A stretch of 64,000 bases of DNA from Lewinella sp038528965. Its GTDB lineage: Bacteria; Bacteroidota; Bacteroidia; Chitinophagales; Saprospiraceae. The stretch is taken from NCBI GenBank assembly GCA_038528965.1, contig JBCBEC010000009.1, positions 1 to 64,000 on the forward strand, read 5' to 3'. A program made the translations under genes and the position numbers. Under the pieces are notes generated by a model. It did not search any database. It was not told the origin of the DNA and worked only from the letters and a program-made list of their open reading frames with translations. Positions 43,858-53,132 of the stretch are shown piece by piece (position 1 is the first letter of the stretch; each line of letters starts with the position of its first letter).

Positions 43858-45528
43858 ATGTTGAATCAGGATAAGCAATTACTTAGGAGAGTAGCGGTCT
43901 GGCTGCCATTGTTATTGGCGGTTGTATTGGCCTTGGGGATGTTCATTGGTTTGCGGTTTCAGAGTGCTGCTCCTACCGTAGTATCCGGTAGTGATCTCAC
44001 CAATTTGCATCGGAGTCTGGCCGGACAGGGCAAAATTGAAGAACTACTCCGGTACATCGATGCGAAGTATGTGGAAGATGCGGACGAGAAGGTGATGATC
44101 GACAAGGCCATTGACGCTGTCCTTGGAGAACTTGATCCGCACAGTAATTATATTTCTAGTGAAGATCTGGTGGCCATTAATGAGCAGCTGGAGGGGAATT
44201 TTGACGGCATCGGGGTAGAGTTCATGATTCTCGATGATACCATTGTAGTAGTTACACCCCTGGCTGGTGGGCCGTCGGAAGCGGCAGGCATTCGTGCCGG
44301 GGATAAGATTGTTGCTATCGAAGATTCTATCGTGGCGGGCGTCAATCTTGATACACGCGATATCTTTACACTGCTACGTGGTGAGAAAGGCACGGACGTA
44401 AATGTGGGCGTGCTACGCTTTGGTCAAGATGAACTAATTGATTTTACCATTACTCGTGATAAGATTCCGGTGCATAGTGTTGACGTGGCAATGATGCTAG
44501 ACGATAAGGTCGGCTTTATTAAGGTCAACCGCTTTAGTGCGACGACCTACGACGAATTTGTCCAGTCCTTGCAAAAGTTGGTAGAGGAGCACGAAATGCG
44601 GGACCTGATTATTGACCTGCGACATAATCCGGGAGGATATTTGACTCAGGCCACTAACATGCTGAGCCAAATCTTTCCAGAAAAAGGAAAACTCCTGGTG
44701 TATACCGAAGGTCGTACCGTAAAGCGTACCGAATACACCACTAATGGTCGCCCGTTCTACAATATCGGCGAGGTTGTTATTCTGATCGATGAGAGTTCCG
44801 CTTCCGCCAGTGAAATTATGGCGGGTGCGGTGCAGGATCACGATCGAGGCGTACTGGTTGGTCGTCGTTCTTTTGGGAAGGGACTCGTGCAGGAGCAGTA
44901 CCCGCTGCGTGATGGTTCTGCCTTGCGTTTGACGGTGGCTCGTTATTATACGCCTTCCGGTCGTTGCATTCAAAAAGAATACGAGGAGGGTAACGAAACG
45001 GCTTACGATCGTGATGTGGAAGATCGTTACATCAACGGCGAACTCTCTGAGGAAGACAAAATCGAGATTGCGGACAGTACTCGCTTCTACACCGCTAATG
45101 GTCACATCGTCTACGGTGGGGGAGGGGTTACGCCGGATATCTTTGTCCCGCTTGATACCTTTCTATTACGCGAGGATTATCTCCGTTGGCGTCAATATGC
45201 TGCCGGTTATATTTTCCGCTACAGCGAACAAAATCCAGAATTAGCCGAACGCTACGACTTAGAGCGCTTTGTCCAGGAATATCAAGTACCTGCGGACATG
45301 TACCGCGAATACTTGGCCTACGCCGTAGAACAAGGGGAAGAAAGTGCTGAACCTACCAATAGCCGCGTCGTATCTGAGGTTAAACGTTTCCTGAAAGCTC
45401 GTCTAGCCCGTCAGCTGTTCAGTGCCGAAGGCTTCTTTGCGGTCTGGAACGAAAATGATGATATGATCACCGAGGCCATGCGCGTACTTCGTACCGAAGA
45501 TCCGCTGGCGGCTGCGCGGGCGGAGTAG
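43858..45528 (+). CDS. S41 family C-terminal processing protease
   Basis: 556 residues from ATG 43858. N-terminal membrane anchor (WLPLLLAVVLALGMFIGLRF), then a CTP-type protease: PDZ domain (~105-195; GIGVEFMILDDTIVVVTPLAGGPSEAAGIRAGDKI) and tail-specific peptidase core, with catalytic Ser in ESSASASEIMAGAVQD and Lys in RSFGKGLVQEQYPL. It degrades or trims periplasmic proteins from their C-termini. A C-terminal domain (~400-556) rich in helices follows the catalytic core. The transcription unit is single, with a strong promoter and a 20-bp palindrome downstream. Confidence 0.92.
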   Translation: MLNQDKQLLRRVAVWLPLLLAVVLALGMFIGLRFQSAAPTVVSGSDLTNLHRSLAGQGKIEELLRYIDAKYVEDADEKVMIDKAIDAVLGELDPHSNYISSEDLVAINEQLEGNFDGIGVEFMILDDTIVVVTPLAGGPSEAAGIRAGDKIVAIEDSIVAGVNLDTRDIFTLLRGEKGTDVNVGVLRFGQDELIDFTITRDKIPVHSVDVAMMLDDKVGFIKVNRFSATTYDEFVQSLQKLVEEHEMRDLIIDLRHNPGGYLTQATNMLSQIFPEKGKLLVYTEGRTVKRTEYTTNGRPFYNIGEVVILIDESSASASEIMAGAVQDHDRGVLVGRRSFGKGLVQEQYPLRDGSALRLTVARYYTPSGRCIQKEYEEGNETAYDRDVEDRYINGELSEEDKIEIADSTRFYTANGHIVYGGGGVTPDIFVPLDTFLLREDYLRWRQYAAGYIFRYSEQNPELAERYDLERFVQEYQVPADMYREYLAYAVEQGEESAEPTNSRVVSEVKRFLKARLARQLFSAEGFFAVWNENDDMITEAMRVLRTEDPLAAARAE

Positions 45529-45563
45529 GAATCTCAGATACAAGTGTATTATAATTGTCGTAA

Positions 45564-45583
45564 AGACGCATTGCAATGCGTCT
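45564..45583. repeat. 20-bp perfect palindrome AGACGCATTGCAATGCGTCT
   Basis: Perfect dyad between the convergent S41 protease and era genes. The AGACGCATTG-type word resembles dispersed palindromes common in Bacteroidota and cyanobacterial intergenic regions. It could double as a bidirectional terminator. Confidence 0.7.
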
Positions 45584-45651
45584 CTTCGGCAGGGTACTTA
45601 CGATCATCTTTTTTACCGAAGAACTATCTAACCCCCAAACCCTCTAACCGA

Positions 45652-46542
45652 TCAATACCCAAACCGCTTCAACCACTGATCATCATCGCGCCAGTTCTCA
45701 CGCACCTTTACGTGGAGATCCAGGAACACTTTAGATTGGAGGAATGTCTCTAAGGCTTTACGAGCGTCGGTGCCCAGCTGTTTGATGGAGGTACCGCCCT
45801 TACCAATGATGATACTTTTCTGCGTTGGGCGCATTACGTAGATTTCTGCGCGTATCCGGATGAGATCCTCTCCCTTTTTCGTTTGTGTTTCCTTGAAGGA
45901 TTCTACTCCTACTTCCACCGAGTAGGGAATCTCCTGGTGGTAGTTATCCAGTATTTTTTCACGAATGATTTCGCTCACGAAAAAACGCTCAGGTCGATCA
46001 GTCAGCTGATCTTTGGGATAGTAGGCAGGACCTTCGGGGAGTGTCTTAATGATGGTTTTTAGTAAACCTTGAGTGCCTTGTTGATGAAGGGCAGAGAGTG
46101 GGAACACCTCGGCCAGTTCTAGCCGTTCTTGCCAGCTGGTGATTTGTGACACAATCGTGGCTTGATCAGAAAGGTCTATTTTATTGAGCACCAGAAAAAC
46201 GGGAGCCTTGGTTTTACGTAGTTGCGCTATAATGGGGTCATCGTCTTCATAAACTTCGTCAGCACCAACGACGAATAGCATGATATCTGCATCCTCAAAA
46301 GTAGAGTCGACCATGCGGTTCATGGCTTCCTGCATTTTGTAGGCGGGATCTTTGATAACCCCTGGCGTATCACTGAAGACAATCTGGAAATCATCACCGC
46401 TCAATAGCCCAATAATCCGGTGGCGAGTAGTTTGGGGCTTGGCTGTGATAATCGACATCCGCTCTCCAACCAGCGCGTTCATCAAGGTAGATTTACCAGC
46501 GTTGGGCCGGCCAATAATATTTACAAAACCTGATCGATGCAT
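45652..46542 (-). CDS. era: GTPase Era
   Basis: 296 residues. G-domain motifs: G1 GRPNAGKST, G2 region TTRHRI, G3 DTPGV, G4 LNKID; then a KH RNA-binding domain with IIIGKGGTSIKQLG and a C-terminal FLDLHVKVRENWRDD. Era binds the 3' end of 16S rRNA and assists small-subunit assembly. ATG 46542 is 32 bases downstream of a minus-strand TACCTTTG element. Family length is ~300, so the protein is complete. It is convergent with the S41 protease. Confidence 0.96.
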   Translation of the reverse strand: MHRSGFVNIIGRPNAGKSTLMNALVGERMSIITAKPQTTRHRIIGLLSGDDFQIVFSDTPGVIKDPAYKMQEAMNRMVDSTFEDADIMLFVVGADEVYEDDDPIIAQLRKTKAPVFLVLNKIDLSDQATIVSQITSWQERLELAEVFPLSALHQQGTQGLLKTIIKTLPEGPAYYPKDQLTDRPERFFVSEIIREKILDNYHQEIPYSVEVGVESFKETQTKKGEDLIRIRAEIYVMRPTQKSIIIGKGGTSIKQLGTDARKALETFLQSKVFLDLHVKVRENWRDDDQWLKRFGY

Positions 46543-46573
46543 TCTTTCGTTTTCGGCACTGAAGTGTAGCGCA

Positions 46574-46581
46574 CAAAGGTA
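46574..46581 (-). promoter_or_regulatory. -7 element for era (TACCTTTG)
   Basis: Exact TAnnTTTG on the minus strand, 31 bases upstream of the era start. Confidence 0.6.
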
Positions 46582-46735
46582 CGCAATTACCTTACGGAAT
46601 ATTCACCGGATTCACATACCAATCACTAGCTTGCTTTTTTAAGCCAATAAATGATCTTCATGTACTTGTCAAGTTGTGTGCATCCCTAATCCATGAACTT
46701 CCAAAATTCCTATCTTCGCCCCAAAAGCTCACGTT

Positions 46736-47170
46736 ATGTATAACATGCTACTTCATGCCCATTCTGGTCTACGTTGGTTAGTGCTGTTTTTCCTAATAGC
46801 CGCCATTGTCACCGCCTGGTCCAGCTGGTCAAAAAAATCAGAATATCCCGTTGGAAAAATGCCATTGTTTGGCTTCATTTTTACCCACGTACAATTGCTA
46901 CTTGGATTTATCCTTTACTTCATCAGCCCTAAGGTGCAGTTTGCGTCCGGTGTGATGAAGGACAGCATGCTCCGTTTTTATACTGTCGAACACATCAGTC
47001 TCATGCTGATTGCGATTGTTTTGATCACCTTGGGGTACCGTAAAGCTAAAAAGCAAGCACCTGCACCTGAGGGTCATAAGACAATCTTCACCTACTACCT
47101 TATCGGCCTTGTACTGATTTTGGTCAGTATTCCTTGGCCCTTCCGTAATCTGGGAGCAGGTTGGTTCTAG
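46736..47170 (+). CDS. Small four-helix membrane protein (cytochrome b-like)
   Basis: 144 residues with four membrane segments (GLRWLVLFFLIAAIVTAW, LFGFIFTHVQLLLGFILYF, HISLMLIAIVLITLGY, IFTYYLIGLVLILVSIPW). Conserved His residues lie near the membrane faces: LHAHSGLRW at the N-terminus, THVQLL and VEHISLM; this spacing could ligate heme, as in cytochrome b-type small proteins annotated in Bacteroidota. Without a search this stays tentative. A near-consensus -7 element TATCTTCG sits at 46711-46718, 18 bases before the start. A hairpin terminator follows at 47221. Confidence 0.7.
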   Translation: MYNMLLHAHSGLRWLVLFFLIAAIVTAWSSWSKKSEYPVGKMPLFGFIFTHVQLLLGFILYFISPKVQFASGVMKDSMLRFYTVEHISLMLIAIVLITLGYRKAKKQAPAPEGHKTIFTYYLIGLVLILVSIPWPFRNLGAGWF

Positions 47171-47220
47171 CTATTGACGTGCTGATTTGCTGGCTACCGC
47201 AAAACAGCGAACAAAAAACG

Positions 47221-47270
47221 AAAAGCGGACGCTTGGAGCTGATTAAGGTCCAGGCGTTCGGCTTTTAGGT
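47221..47270 (+). terminator. Terminator after the membrane protein
   Basis: AAAAGC (47221) .. ACGC .. GGA pairs with TCC .. GCGT .. GCTTTT (ending 47266) through an interrupted stem. It ends in TTTT but has only a short T-run. Confidence 0.55.
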
Positions 47271-47966
47271 AGCTTGGTTGCGGGAGTCAAATCTAAGAGC
47301 TTGTTTGGGAATTTTGCGAACGGATTATCAACGATTTGTAGTTCTGTCTAAAGGGTCAAAACTGAGTTTGGCGGGCCAAATGAAGTTTTTAGCCTGACGC
47401 CAGGTTTGCAAATCCTTGATAATCAGGAAGCACGCATTTCTTTCCCAAATTAAATTCCCGAACATGCTCTAAATATCCCTGAATCGGGAACTATTCCGTG
47501 GGGGAAATTGCTATATGGTAGCAGGAGACACCGAGATATAGGTCTCAAGAACGGTCTCCCAACTAAAAATTAGCAGTTAGCGACATTTTCTTTTGCGAGC
47601 TGGCTGCCGAAGTGCAATCTAGGAAGATGGTGTAATTAAGAAATTCTGTTGGTCAATCGGGAGATAATTGCAAATAATGTTCTCCCAAAGAATGCTTTCG
47701 CAAACGCGCATGTGAACCTACCTGAAAACGCGCAATATTGACCACTCCTTTAGCTTCCGAAAAACTCATTTACCCTTTTGGTTTTCAAAGAATAAAGCGT
47801 ACCTTTGCAATCGCTTTTTCACAAGGGATGGGTGAACTCTGTGTAAATCACTCGTTTTCTTGAAGACATACCGAGCAGCGAACCCTTTGAGTTTCAATGC
47901 TTGGTGTAGGCCTCTGGCAAGACCGAGGAACTGTAAAAAGTGACCTTTTTTAAATTAAGAAAGCGT
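47271..47966. other. Leader region before the str operon
   Basis: About 700 bases without a gene. An inverted repeat GGAGAC/GTCTCC lies at ~47522-47559. The rpsL promoter is at 47777-47807, leaving a ~150-base transcribed leader that ends at the rpsL ATG. Confidence 0.6.
47777..47807 (+). promoter_or_regulatory. Promoter of the ribosomal operon (rpsL)
   Basis: TTTG at 47777-47780 and TACCTTTG at 47800-47807, with the ideal 19-base spacing. It precedes a ~150-base leader. Confidence 0.8.
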
Positions 47967-48341
47967 ATGCCTACTATTAATCAACTTGTGCGGAAAGGCC
48001 GCACTCAAATTGTGACCAAGAGCAAGTCACGTGCATTGGACTCTTGTCCTCAGAAGCGCGGGGTTTGTACACGTGTGTACACAACCACTCCTAAGAAGCC
48101 TAACTCAGCGCTTCGTAAAGTGGCTAAGGTACGCCTGACCAATGGTATTGAGGTAATTGCCTACATCCCGGGTGAGGGTCACAACCTGCAGGAACACTCA
48201 ATCGTACTTATCCGCGGTGGTCGTGTAAAAGACCTACCTGGTGTACGTTACACGATTGTACGTGGGGCTTTAGATACAGCCGGTGTAAACGATCGTAAGC
48301 AGTCTCGTTCTAAGTACGGTACGAAACGTCCTAAGAGCTAA
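47967..48341 (+). CDS. rpsL: 30S ribosomal protein S12
   Basis: 124 residues from ATG 47967; the frame opens upstream, but MPTINQLVRKGR is the invariant S12 start. Core motifs LDSCPQKRGVCTRVYTTTPKKPNSALRKVAKVRL and the decoding-loop PGEGHNLQEHSIVLIRGGRVKDLPGVRY are intact. The lysine equivalent to K43 of E. coli S12 is present in TTPKKPNS (streptomycin-sensitive form). First gene of the str operon, followed by rpsG 88 bases later. Confidence 0.97.
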   Translation: MPTINQLVRKGRTQIVTKSKSRALDSCPQKRGVCTRVYTTTPKKPNSALRKVAKVRLTNGIEVIAYIPGEGHNLQEHSIVLIRGGRVKDLPGVRYTIVRGALDTAGVNDRKQSRSKYGTKRPKS

Positions 48342-48429
48342 TATTAATTAAGTTTCCTTATCCGTTTGGTTTCGCACTGAACGGATTGCCGCTGTAAAGT
48401 AGCTAGCAGAAACCGCTAATAAAGAAACA

Positions 48430-48897
48430 ATGAGGAAAAGAAAGCCAAAATTACGAGTTATCGCTCCGGATCCACGCTACGGTGATCCAATGGTAACTCA
48501 GTTCGTCAATATGATGATGTTGCAAGGCAAGAAGAGCGTTGCGTTCAAGGTATTCTATGATGCAATGGACATCATCAAAGAGCGTTCCGATGGTGATGAG
48601 CACGCTGTGTGGAAGAAGGCGTTGAATAACGCTATGCCACAGGTGGAGGTTCGTTCACGTCGTATCGGTGGTGCTACCTTCCAGATTCCAACCGAAATCC
48701 GCGCTAAGCGTAAGCTGTCTATCGGCATGAAGTGGTTGATCCGCTTCGCGCGTTTGCGTTCCGGTAAAGGTATGGCAGAGAAGATGGCCGCTGAGCTACT
48801 CGCTGCAAGCAAGGGTGAAGGTGCTGCTGTAAAGCGTAAGGAAGATACGCACCGTATGGCAGAGTCTAACCGTGCCTTTGCTCACTTCCGTGTATAA
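48430..48897 (+). CDS. rpsG: 30S ribosomal protein S7
   Basis: 155 residues. S7 nucleates the head of the small subunit by binding the 3' domain of 16S rRNA. Conserved segments are RKRKPKLRVIAPDPRYGDPMVTQFVNMMM, AMPQVEVRSRRIGGATFQIPTEI and GKGMAEKMAAELLAASKGEGAAVKRKEDTHRMAESNRAFAHFRV. Standard length. Located between rpsL and fusA, the usual position. Confidence 0.97.
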   Translation: MRKRKPKLRVIAPDPRYGDPMVTQFVNMMMLQGKKSVAFKVFYDAMDIIKERSDGDEHAVWKKALNNAMPQVEVRSRRIGGATFQIPTEIRAKRKLSIGMKWLIRFARLRSGKGMAEKMAAELLAASKGEGAAVKRKEDTHRMAESNRAFAHFRV

Positions 48898-48944
48898 TTC
48901 TAATTGAACATTAATCACAATTAACGCCCGAACAGGGACTAATC

Positions 48945-51077
48945 ATGGCTAAGGATCTCACGTATACGAGAAACATTGGCATTGCCGCTCACATTGACGC
49001 CGGTAAAACAACTACTACTGAGCGTGTCCTATTCTACACCGGACTGAGCCACAAGATTGGCGAGGTGCACGATGGTGCAGCAACCATGGACTGGATGGAG
49101 CAGGAGCAGGAGCGTGGTATCACCATTACTTCTGCGGCCACTAAAACTTCCTGGAAATGGAAGAATAAGGAGTACGCTGTAAACATCATCGATACTCCAG
49201 GACACGTTGACTTCACCGTAGAGGTGAACCGTTCACTACGTGTATTGGATGGCTTGGTATTCTTGTTCTGCGCGGTATCTGGTGTAGAGCCACAGTCAGA
49301 AACTAACTGGCGCTTGGCGGATAACTACAAAGTACCACGTATTGGGTTCGTTAATAAGATGGACCGCTCTGGTGCCGACTTCTTCAACGTTGTGAACGAC
49401 GTTCAGGAGAAGCTGGGTTCTAAAGCTATTCCACTACAAATTCCTATCGGAGCAGAGGAGCGTTTCAAAGGTGTGGTTGACCTGATCACCAATCAGGCAA
49501 TCGTTTGGAACGAGGATGACTTCGGTATGACTTACGAAGTGATCGAAACTCCAGAAGACCTGGTTGAGATTGCTGCTGAATGGCGGAGCACCTTGCTCGA
49601 AGCTGTAGCAGAATACGACGAGGTATTGATGGAGAAGTACTTCGAGGAAGGCGAAGAGTCTCTTACTGTTGAGGAGATTCGCAAAGCTGTTCGCGAAGCG
49701 GTTATGGATATGGCCTTCGTACCAATGATGTGTGGTACTGCCTTTAAAAACAAAGGTGTACAGGCGGTATTGGATGCAGTTTGTGCATACTTGCCTTCTC
49801 CACTGGATATCGACGCTATCGTTGGTACTAACCCTGATACGGACCAGGAAGAGAAGCGTAAGCCTTCTGTTGAGGATCCATTCGCTGCTTTGGCATTCAA
49901 AATTGCTACTGACCCATTCGTAGGTCGTTTGGCCTTCATGCGTGTCTACTCTGGTAAGCTTGATGCTGGTAGCTATGTATACAACAGCCGTTCTGATAGT
50001 AAGGAGCGTATCTCACGTATCTATCAGATGCACGCTAACAAGCAGAACAGTATTCCTGCGGTAGAAGCAGGTGATATTGCAGCTGCAGTAGGTTTCAAGG
50101 ATATCCGTACGGGTGACACTTTGTGTGATCTGGATAACCCAATCGTTCTGGAATCTATGGTCTTCCCTGATCCGGTAATCGGTATTGCGGTTGAGCCTAA
50201 GACACAGAAAGACTTGGATAAGTTGGGTATGGCTTTGGCTAAACTAGCTGAAGAGGATCCAACCTTTAAGGTTCGTTACGACGAAGACACCAACCAGACC
50301 GTAATTAGCGGTATGGGTGAGCTTCACTTGGAGATCATTATTGATCGTCTGAAGCGTGAGTTCAAAGTAGAGTGTAACGTTGGTGAGCCTCAGGTAACCT
50401 ACAAGGAAGCTTTACAGAAGTCAGTTACGCACCGTGAGCGCTTGAAGAAGCAGTCTGGTGGTTCTGGTTTGTTTGCCGATATGGAATTCGAACTCGGCCC
50501 TGCTGACGAAGAGTTCTTGGAAAGCGAAGACTTCAAGTCTGGTAAGGTTAAGTTGCAGTTTGATTGGGGTATTGTCGGTGGTGCTATCGACAAAAACTAC
50601 CAAAAGCCAATTCGTGATGGTTTCACTGCCATGATGAAGAATGGTATCCTGGCTGGCTACAATATCGATAGCATGAAAGTGCGCGTATTTGATGGTAGCA
50701 TGCACTCAGTGGATAGTAAGCCAATCGCTTTTGAGCTTTGTGCGAAGGAAGGTTTCAAGGCTGCTGCTCCAATGACTAAGCCAGTGCTGCTTGAGCCAAT
50801 CATGAAGTTGGAAATCATCACACCTGAAGAGTACACTGGTTCTGTAATCGGTGACCTGAACCGCCGTCGCGGTTTGCCGAAAGGTCAGGAGCCACGTACC
50901 GGTGGTGCTGTATCTATCTCAGCTGATGTGCCACTGTCTGAAATGTTCGGTTATGTAACCGATCTACGTACCATTACTTCTGGTCGTGCTAACTCTTCTA
51001 TGGAGTTCTCACACTACGCTGCTGCACCAAGCGGTATTGCAAAAGAAGTAATCGAGAAAGCAAAGGGCGACGCTTAA
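48945..51077 (+). CDS. fusA: Translation elongation factor G
   Basis: 710 residues, full length. GTPase motifs AHIDAGKTTTTE, the switch I/II region GITITSAAT and DTPGHVDF, and NKMDRSGADF are present, followed by domains II-V ending in the EF-G domain IV/V sequence MFGYVTDLRTITSGRANSSMEFSHY. It catalyses ribosomal translocation and, with RRF, recycling. Third gene of the str operon. A tuf gene, which usually follows fusA, is absent; rpsJ starts 152 bases later behind a hairpin. Confidence 0.97.
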   Translation: MAKDLTYTRNIGIAAHIDAGKTTTTERVLFYTGLSHKIGEVHDGAATMDWMEQEQERGITITSAATKTSWKWKNKEYAVNIIDTPGHVDFTVEVNRSLRVLDGLVFLFCAVSGVEPQSETNWRLADNYKVPRIGFVNKMDRSGADFFNVVNDVQEKLGSKAIPLQIPIGAEERFKGVVDLITNQAIVWNEDDFGMTYEVIETPEDLVEIAAEWRSTLLEAVAEYDEVLMEKYFEEGEESLTVEEIRKAVREAVMDMAFVPMMCGTAFKNKGVQAVLDAVCAYLPSPLDIDAIVGTNPDTDQEEKRKPSVEDPFAALAFKIATDPFVGRLAFMRVYSGKLDAGSYVYNSRSDSKERISRIYQMHANKQNSIPAVEAGDIAAAVGFKDIRTGDTLCDLDNPIVLESMVFPDPVIGIAVEPKTQKDLDKLGMALAKLAEEDPTFKVRYDEDTNQTVISGMGELHLEIIIDRLKREFKVECNVGEPQVTYKEALQKSVTHRERLKKQSGGSGLFADMEFELGPADEEFLESEDFKSGKVKLQFDWGIVGGAIDKNYQKPIRDGFTAMMKNGILAGYNIDSMKVRVFDGSMHSVDSKPIAFELCAKEGFKAAAPMTKPVLLEPIMKLEIITPEEYTGSVIGDLNRRRGLPKGQEPRTGGAVSISADVPLSEMFGYVTDLRTITSGRANSSMEFSHYAAAPSGIAKEVIEKAKGDA

Positions 51078-51153
51078 GCAACCGTCCTTACTGTACTGTA
51101 TGACTGAATATTAGGAGCGTCAAAAGTGATGCTCAGCAAATAAATATAGAGCA

Positions 51154-51200
51154 GGTTTGCAGGCTTCTTGGTGAAGCGCCAAAAGTTTGCAAACCGCTTT
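51154..51200 (+). promoter_or_regulatory. Hairpin between fusA and rpsJ
   Basis: Outer stem GGTTTGCA (51154-51161) / TGCAAACC (51188-51195) encloses an inner GGCTTC/GAAGCGCC stem and is followed by GCTTTTATC. It may be an attenuator or processing site at the head of the S10 operon. Confidence 0.6.
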
Positions 51201-51229
51201 TATCAATAACTTGACAATTAGAAGCTGGC

Positions 51230-51538
51230 ATGAATCAGAAAATTCGTATCAAGCTCCGTTCTTACGATCACAACTTGGTTGATAAATCAACTGAAAAAAT
51301 TGTAAAAACGGTAAAAAACAGTGGTGCCATTGTAACTGGCCCGATTCCGCTGCCCACCGAGAAAAAAATCTTTACCGTGCTCCGTTCACCGCACGTCAAC
51401 AAGAAGTCCCGGGAGCAGTTTCAGTTGCGTACTCATAAGCGCCTTATTGAAATTTACACGCCTACGCAAAAAACAGTCGATGCCCTGTCGAAGCTCGAAC
51501 TGCCCAGTGGTGTGGACATCCAAGTTAAGTTGACGTAG
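51230..51538 (+). CDS. rpsJ: 30S ribosomal protein S10
   Basis: 102 residues, complete: NQKIRIKLRSYDHNLVDKSTEKIVKTVKNSGA, GPIPLPTEKKIFTVLRSPHVNKKSREQFQLRTHKRLI and the C-terminal VDIQVKL. S10 also acts in antitermination as NusE. It heads the S10 block but is separated from rplC by a 252-base gap with a long inverted repeat. Confidence 0.97.
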   Translation: MNQKIRIKLRSYDHNLVDKSTEKIVKTVKNSGAIVTGPIPLPTEKKIFTVLRSPHVNKKSREQFQLRTHKRLIEIYTPTQKTVDALSKLELPSGVDIQVKLT

Positions 51539-51636
51539 TCTAAGGAAGAGTATCTTCCTCGCTATCAACATTTTAGACTGGTTCCGATAAAATATCGGAA
51601 TCGCGATTAATTGAATCAGAACACTCTAGGAGTGTA

Positions 51637-51753
51637 AATTAGAGTTAGAATCTGAATTAGAATTAGAATGCTGTTTATGGCAATTCTTTTATCGGATTCT
51701 TGAGAAAGCAGAATGATATAATTAGAATTCTAATTCTCATTCCCACTCTAATT
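51637..51753. repeat. 28-bp imperfect inverted repeat between rpsJ and rplC
   Basis: Arms 51637-51664 and 51726-51753 are complementary at 24 of 28 positions (two 2-base mismatches), loop 61 bases. The arms consist of AATTAGAGT / GAATTAGAATT words. No gene or T-run is associated; it could form a strong mRNA stem or be a transposed repeat. Confidence 0.75.
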
Positions 51754-51790
51754 CTCATTCCGAAAAGTGTCTCTATAAAATTCGATAACG

Positions 51791-52411
51791 ATGAACGGAA
51801 TTATCGGAAAAAAGGTCGGTATGACCAGCATCTTTGATGAGGCTGGCCGCAACATTGCTTGTACAGTAGTAGAAGCAGGTCCTTGTGTAGTTACGCAAGT
51901 GAAAAACGAAGACGCCGACGGTTACTCAGCGCTACAGCTGGGCTTTGGTGATGCCAAAGAGAAAAATACATCACAACCTCTACAGGGACATTTCAAAAAA
52001 GCAGGTACTTCTCCTAAGCGTAAGCTGGTTGAGTTCCGTGATTCAGATCTGGAAAAGAGGGCTGGTGAAACAGTTACCGTCGACGAAGTATTCGCCGAAG
52101 GTGATATGATCAATGCCGTTGGTACTTCCAAGGGTAAGGGCTTCCAGGGTGTTGTAAAGCGCCACAACTTCCGTGGTGTGAATGACGCTACTCACGGTCA
52201 GCACAACCGTCAGCGTGCTCCGGGTTCTATCGGTGCCGCATCTTATCCTGCACGTGTATTCAAAGGCATGCGCATGGGTGGCCGCGATGGTGGTGGTCGT
52301 GTGAAAGTGAAGAATCTTCGCGTAATGAAGATCTTTCCTGAGCAGAACCTTATCCTGGTCAAAGGTGCTGTACCTGGCCACAAAGGAGCGATCGTTATCC
52401 TGGAGAAATAA
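51791..52411 (+). CDS. rplC: 50S ribosomal protein L3
   Basis: 206 residues. MNGIIGKKVGMTSIFDEAGRNIACTVVEAG begins the protein, with the long loop GFQGVVKRHNFRGVNDATHGQHNRQRAPGSIGAASYPARVFKGMRMGGRDGG reaching the peptidyl-transferase centre. The Gln methylated in some bacteria sits in HGQHN. Complete, usual length. Confidence 0.97.
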   Translation: MNGIIGKKVGMTSIFDEAGRNIACTVVEAGPCVVTQVKNEDADGYSALQLGFGDAKEKNTSQPLQGHFKKAGTSPKRKLVEFRDSDLEKRAGETVTVDEVFAEGDMINAVGTSKGKGFQGVVKRHNFRGVNDATHGQHNRQRAPGSIGAASYPARVFKGMRMGGRDGGGRVKVKNLRVMKIFPEQNLILVKGAVPGHKGAIVILEK

Positions 52412-52475
52412 ATTTGCAAACGCTTCCCACCAGAGCTTTAAGCAAAGGCGGGAGATCAGATAAATTCATAGAGTG

Positions 52476-53102
52476 ATGAAACTCGATGTATTAAACACAC
52501 AAGGCGAAAAAACAGGGCGTACCGTAGAGCTGTCTGATGCCATCTTTGGTGCAGAGCCTAATGAGCACGCAGTTTACCTGGCTGTTAAGCAATACCTCGC
52601 CCACCAGCGTCAGGGTACTCACAAAGCAAAAGAGCGCGGTGAGATCGCTGGGTCTACCAAGAAGCTCCACCGTCAGAAGGGTACAGGTGGTTCTCGTAAG
52701 GGTAGCATCAACAACCCATTGTTCCGTGGTGGTGGTCGCGTATTTGGCCCTCGTCCACGTAAGTATACAGTTCGCTTGAACAAGAAGGTGAAGCAGATTG
52801 CCAAGGCTTCTGCCTTGTCTGCTAAAGCTAGCGCTGGTTCGATCGTAGTATTAGAAGACTTCTCTTTTGATGCACCAAAGACCAAAGAGTTTAAGGCGAT
52901 TTTGGATAACCTGAACCTGGACGGTCAAAAGAGCTTGTTGGTTACTGCGGATATGGAGCGCGAATTGCTGCTGTCTAGCCGCAACCTACAGCGTGCTGAT
53001 GTTGCACGTGCTGCCGACTTGAACGTGTACCAGATTATGAACACCCAAACCTTGGTGTTATCTGAAGGTGCAGTTTCTAAGATTCAGGAATCATTTGCAT
53101 AA
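52476..53102 (+). CDS. rplD: 50S ribosomal protein L4
   Basis: 208 residues from ATG 52476; the GTG just before it is less likely. AHRNQ-type loop region around STKKLHRQKGTGGSRKGSINNPLFRGGGRVFGPRPRKYTVRLNKK extends into the exit tunnel. In other bacteria L4 represses its own operon, and no equivalent leader element is evident here. Confidence 0.97.
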   Translation: MKLDVLNTQGEKTGRTVELSDAIFGAEPNEHAVYLAVKQYLAHQRQGTHKAKERGEIAGSTKKLHRQKGTGGSRKGSINNPLFRGGGRVFGPRPRKYTVRLNKKVKQIAKASALSAKASAGSIVVLEDFSFDAPKTKEFKAILDNLNLDGQKSLLVTADMERELLLSSRNLQRADVARAADLNVYQIMNTQTLVLSEGAVSKIQESFA

Positions 53103-53132
53103 TCCGGGTATACCCGTAAAGCATAAGGAAAA

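Noticed and set aside
51078..51229. Missing tuf gene between fusA and rpsJ as a deletion
   Set aside because: Many Bacteroidota carry tuf elsewhere, and the gap shows no gene remnant, so absence here is not evidence of loss.
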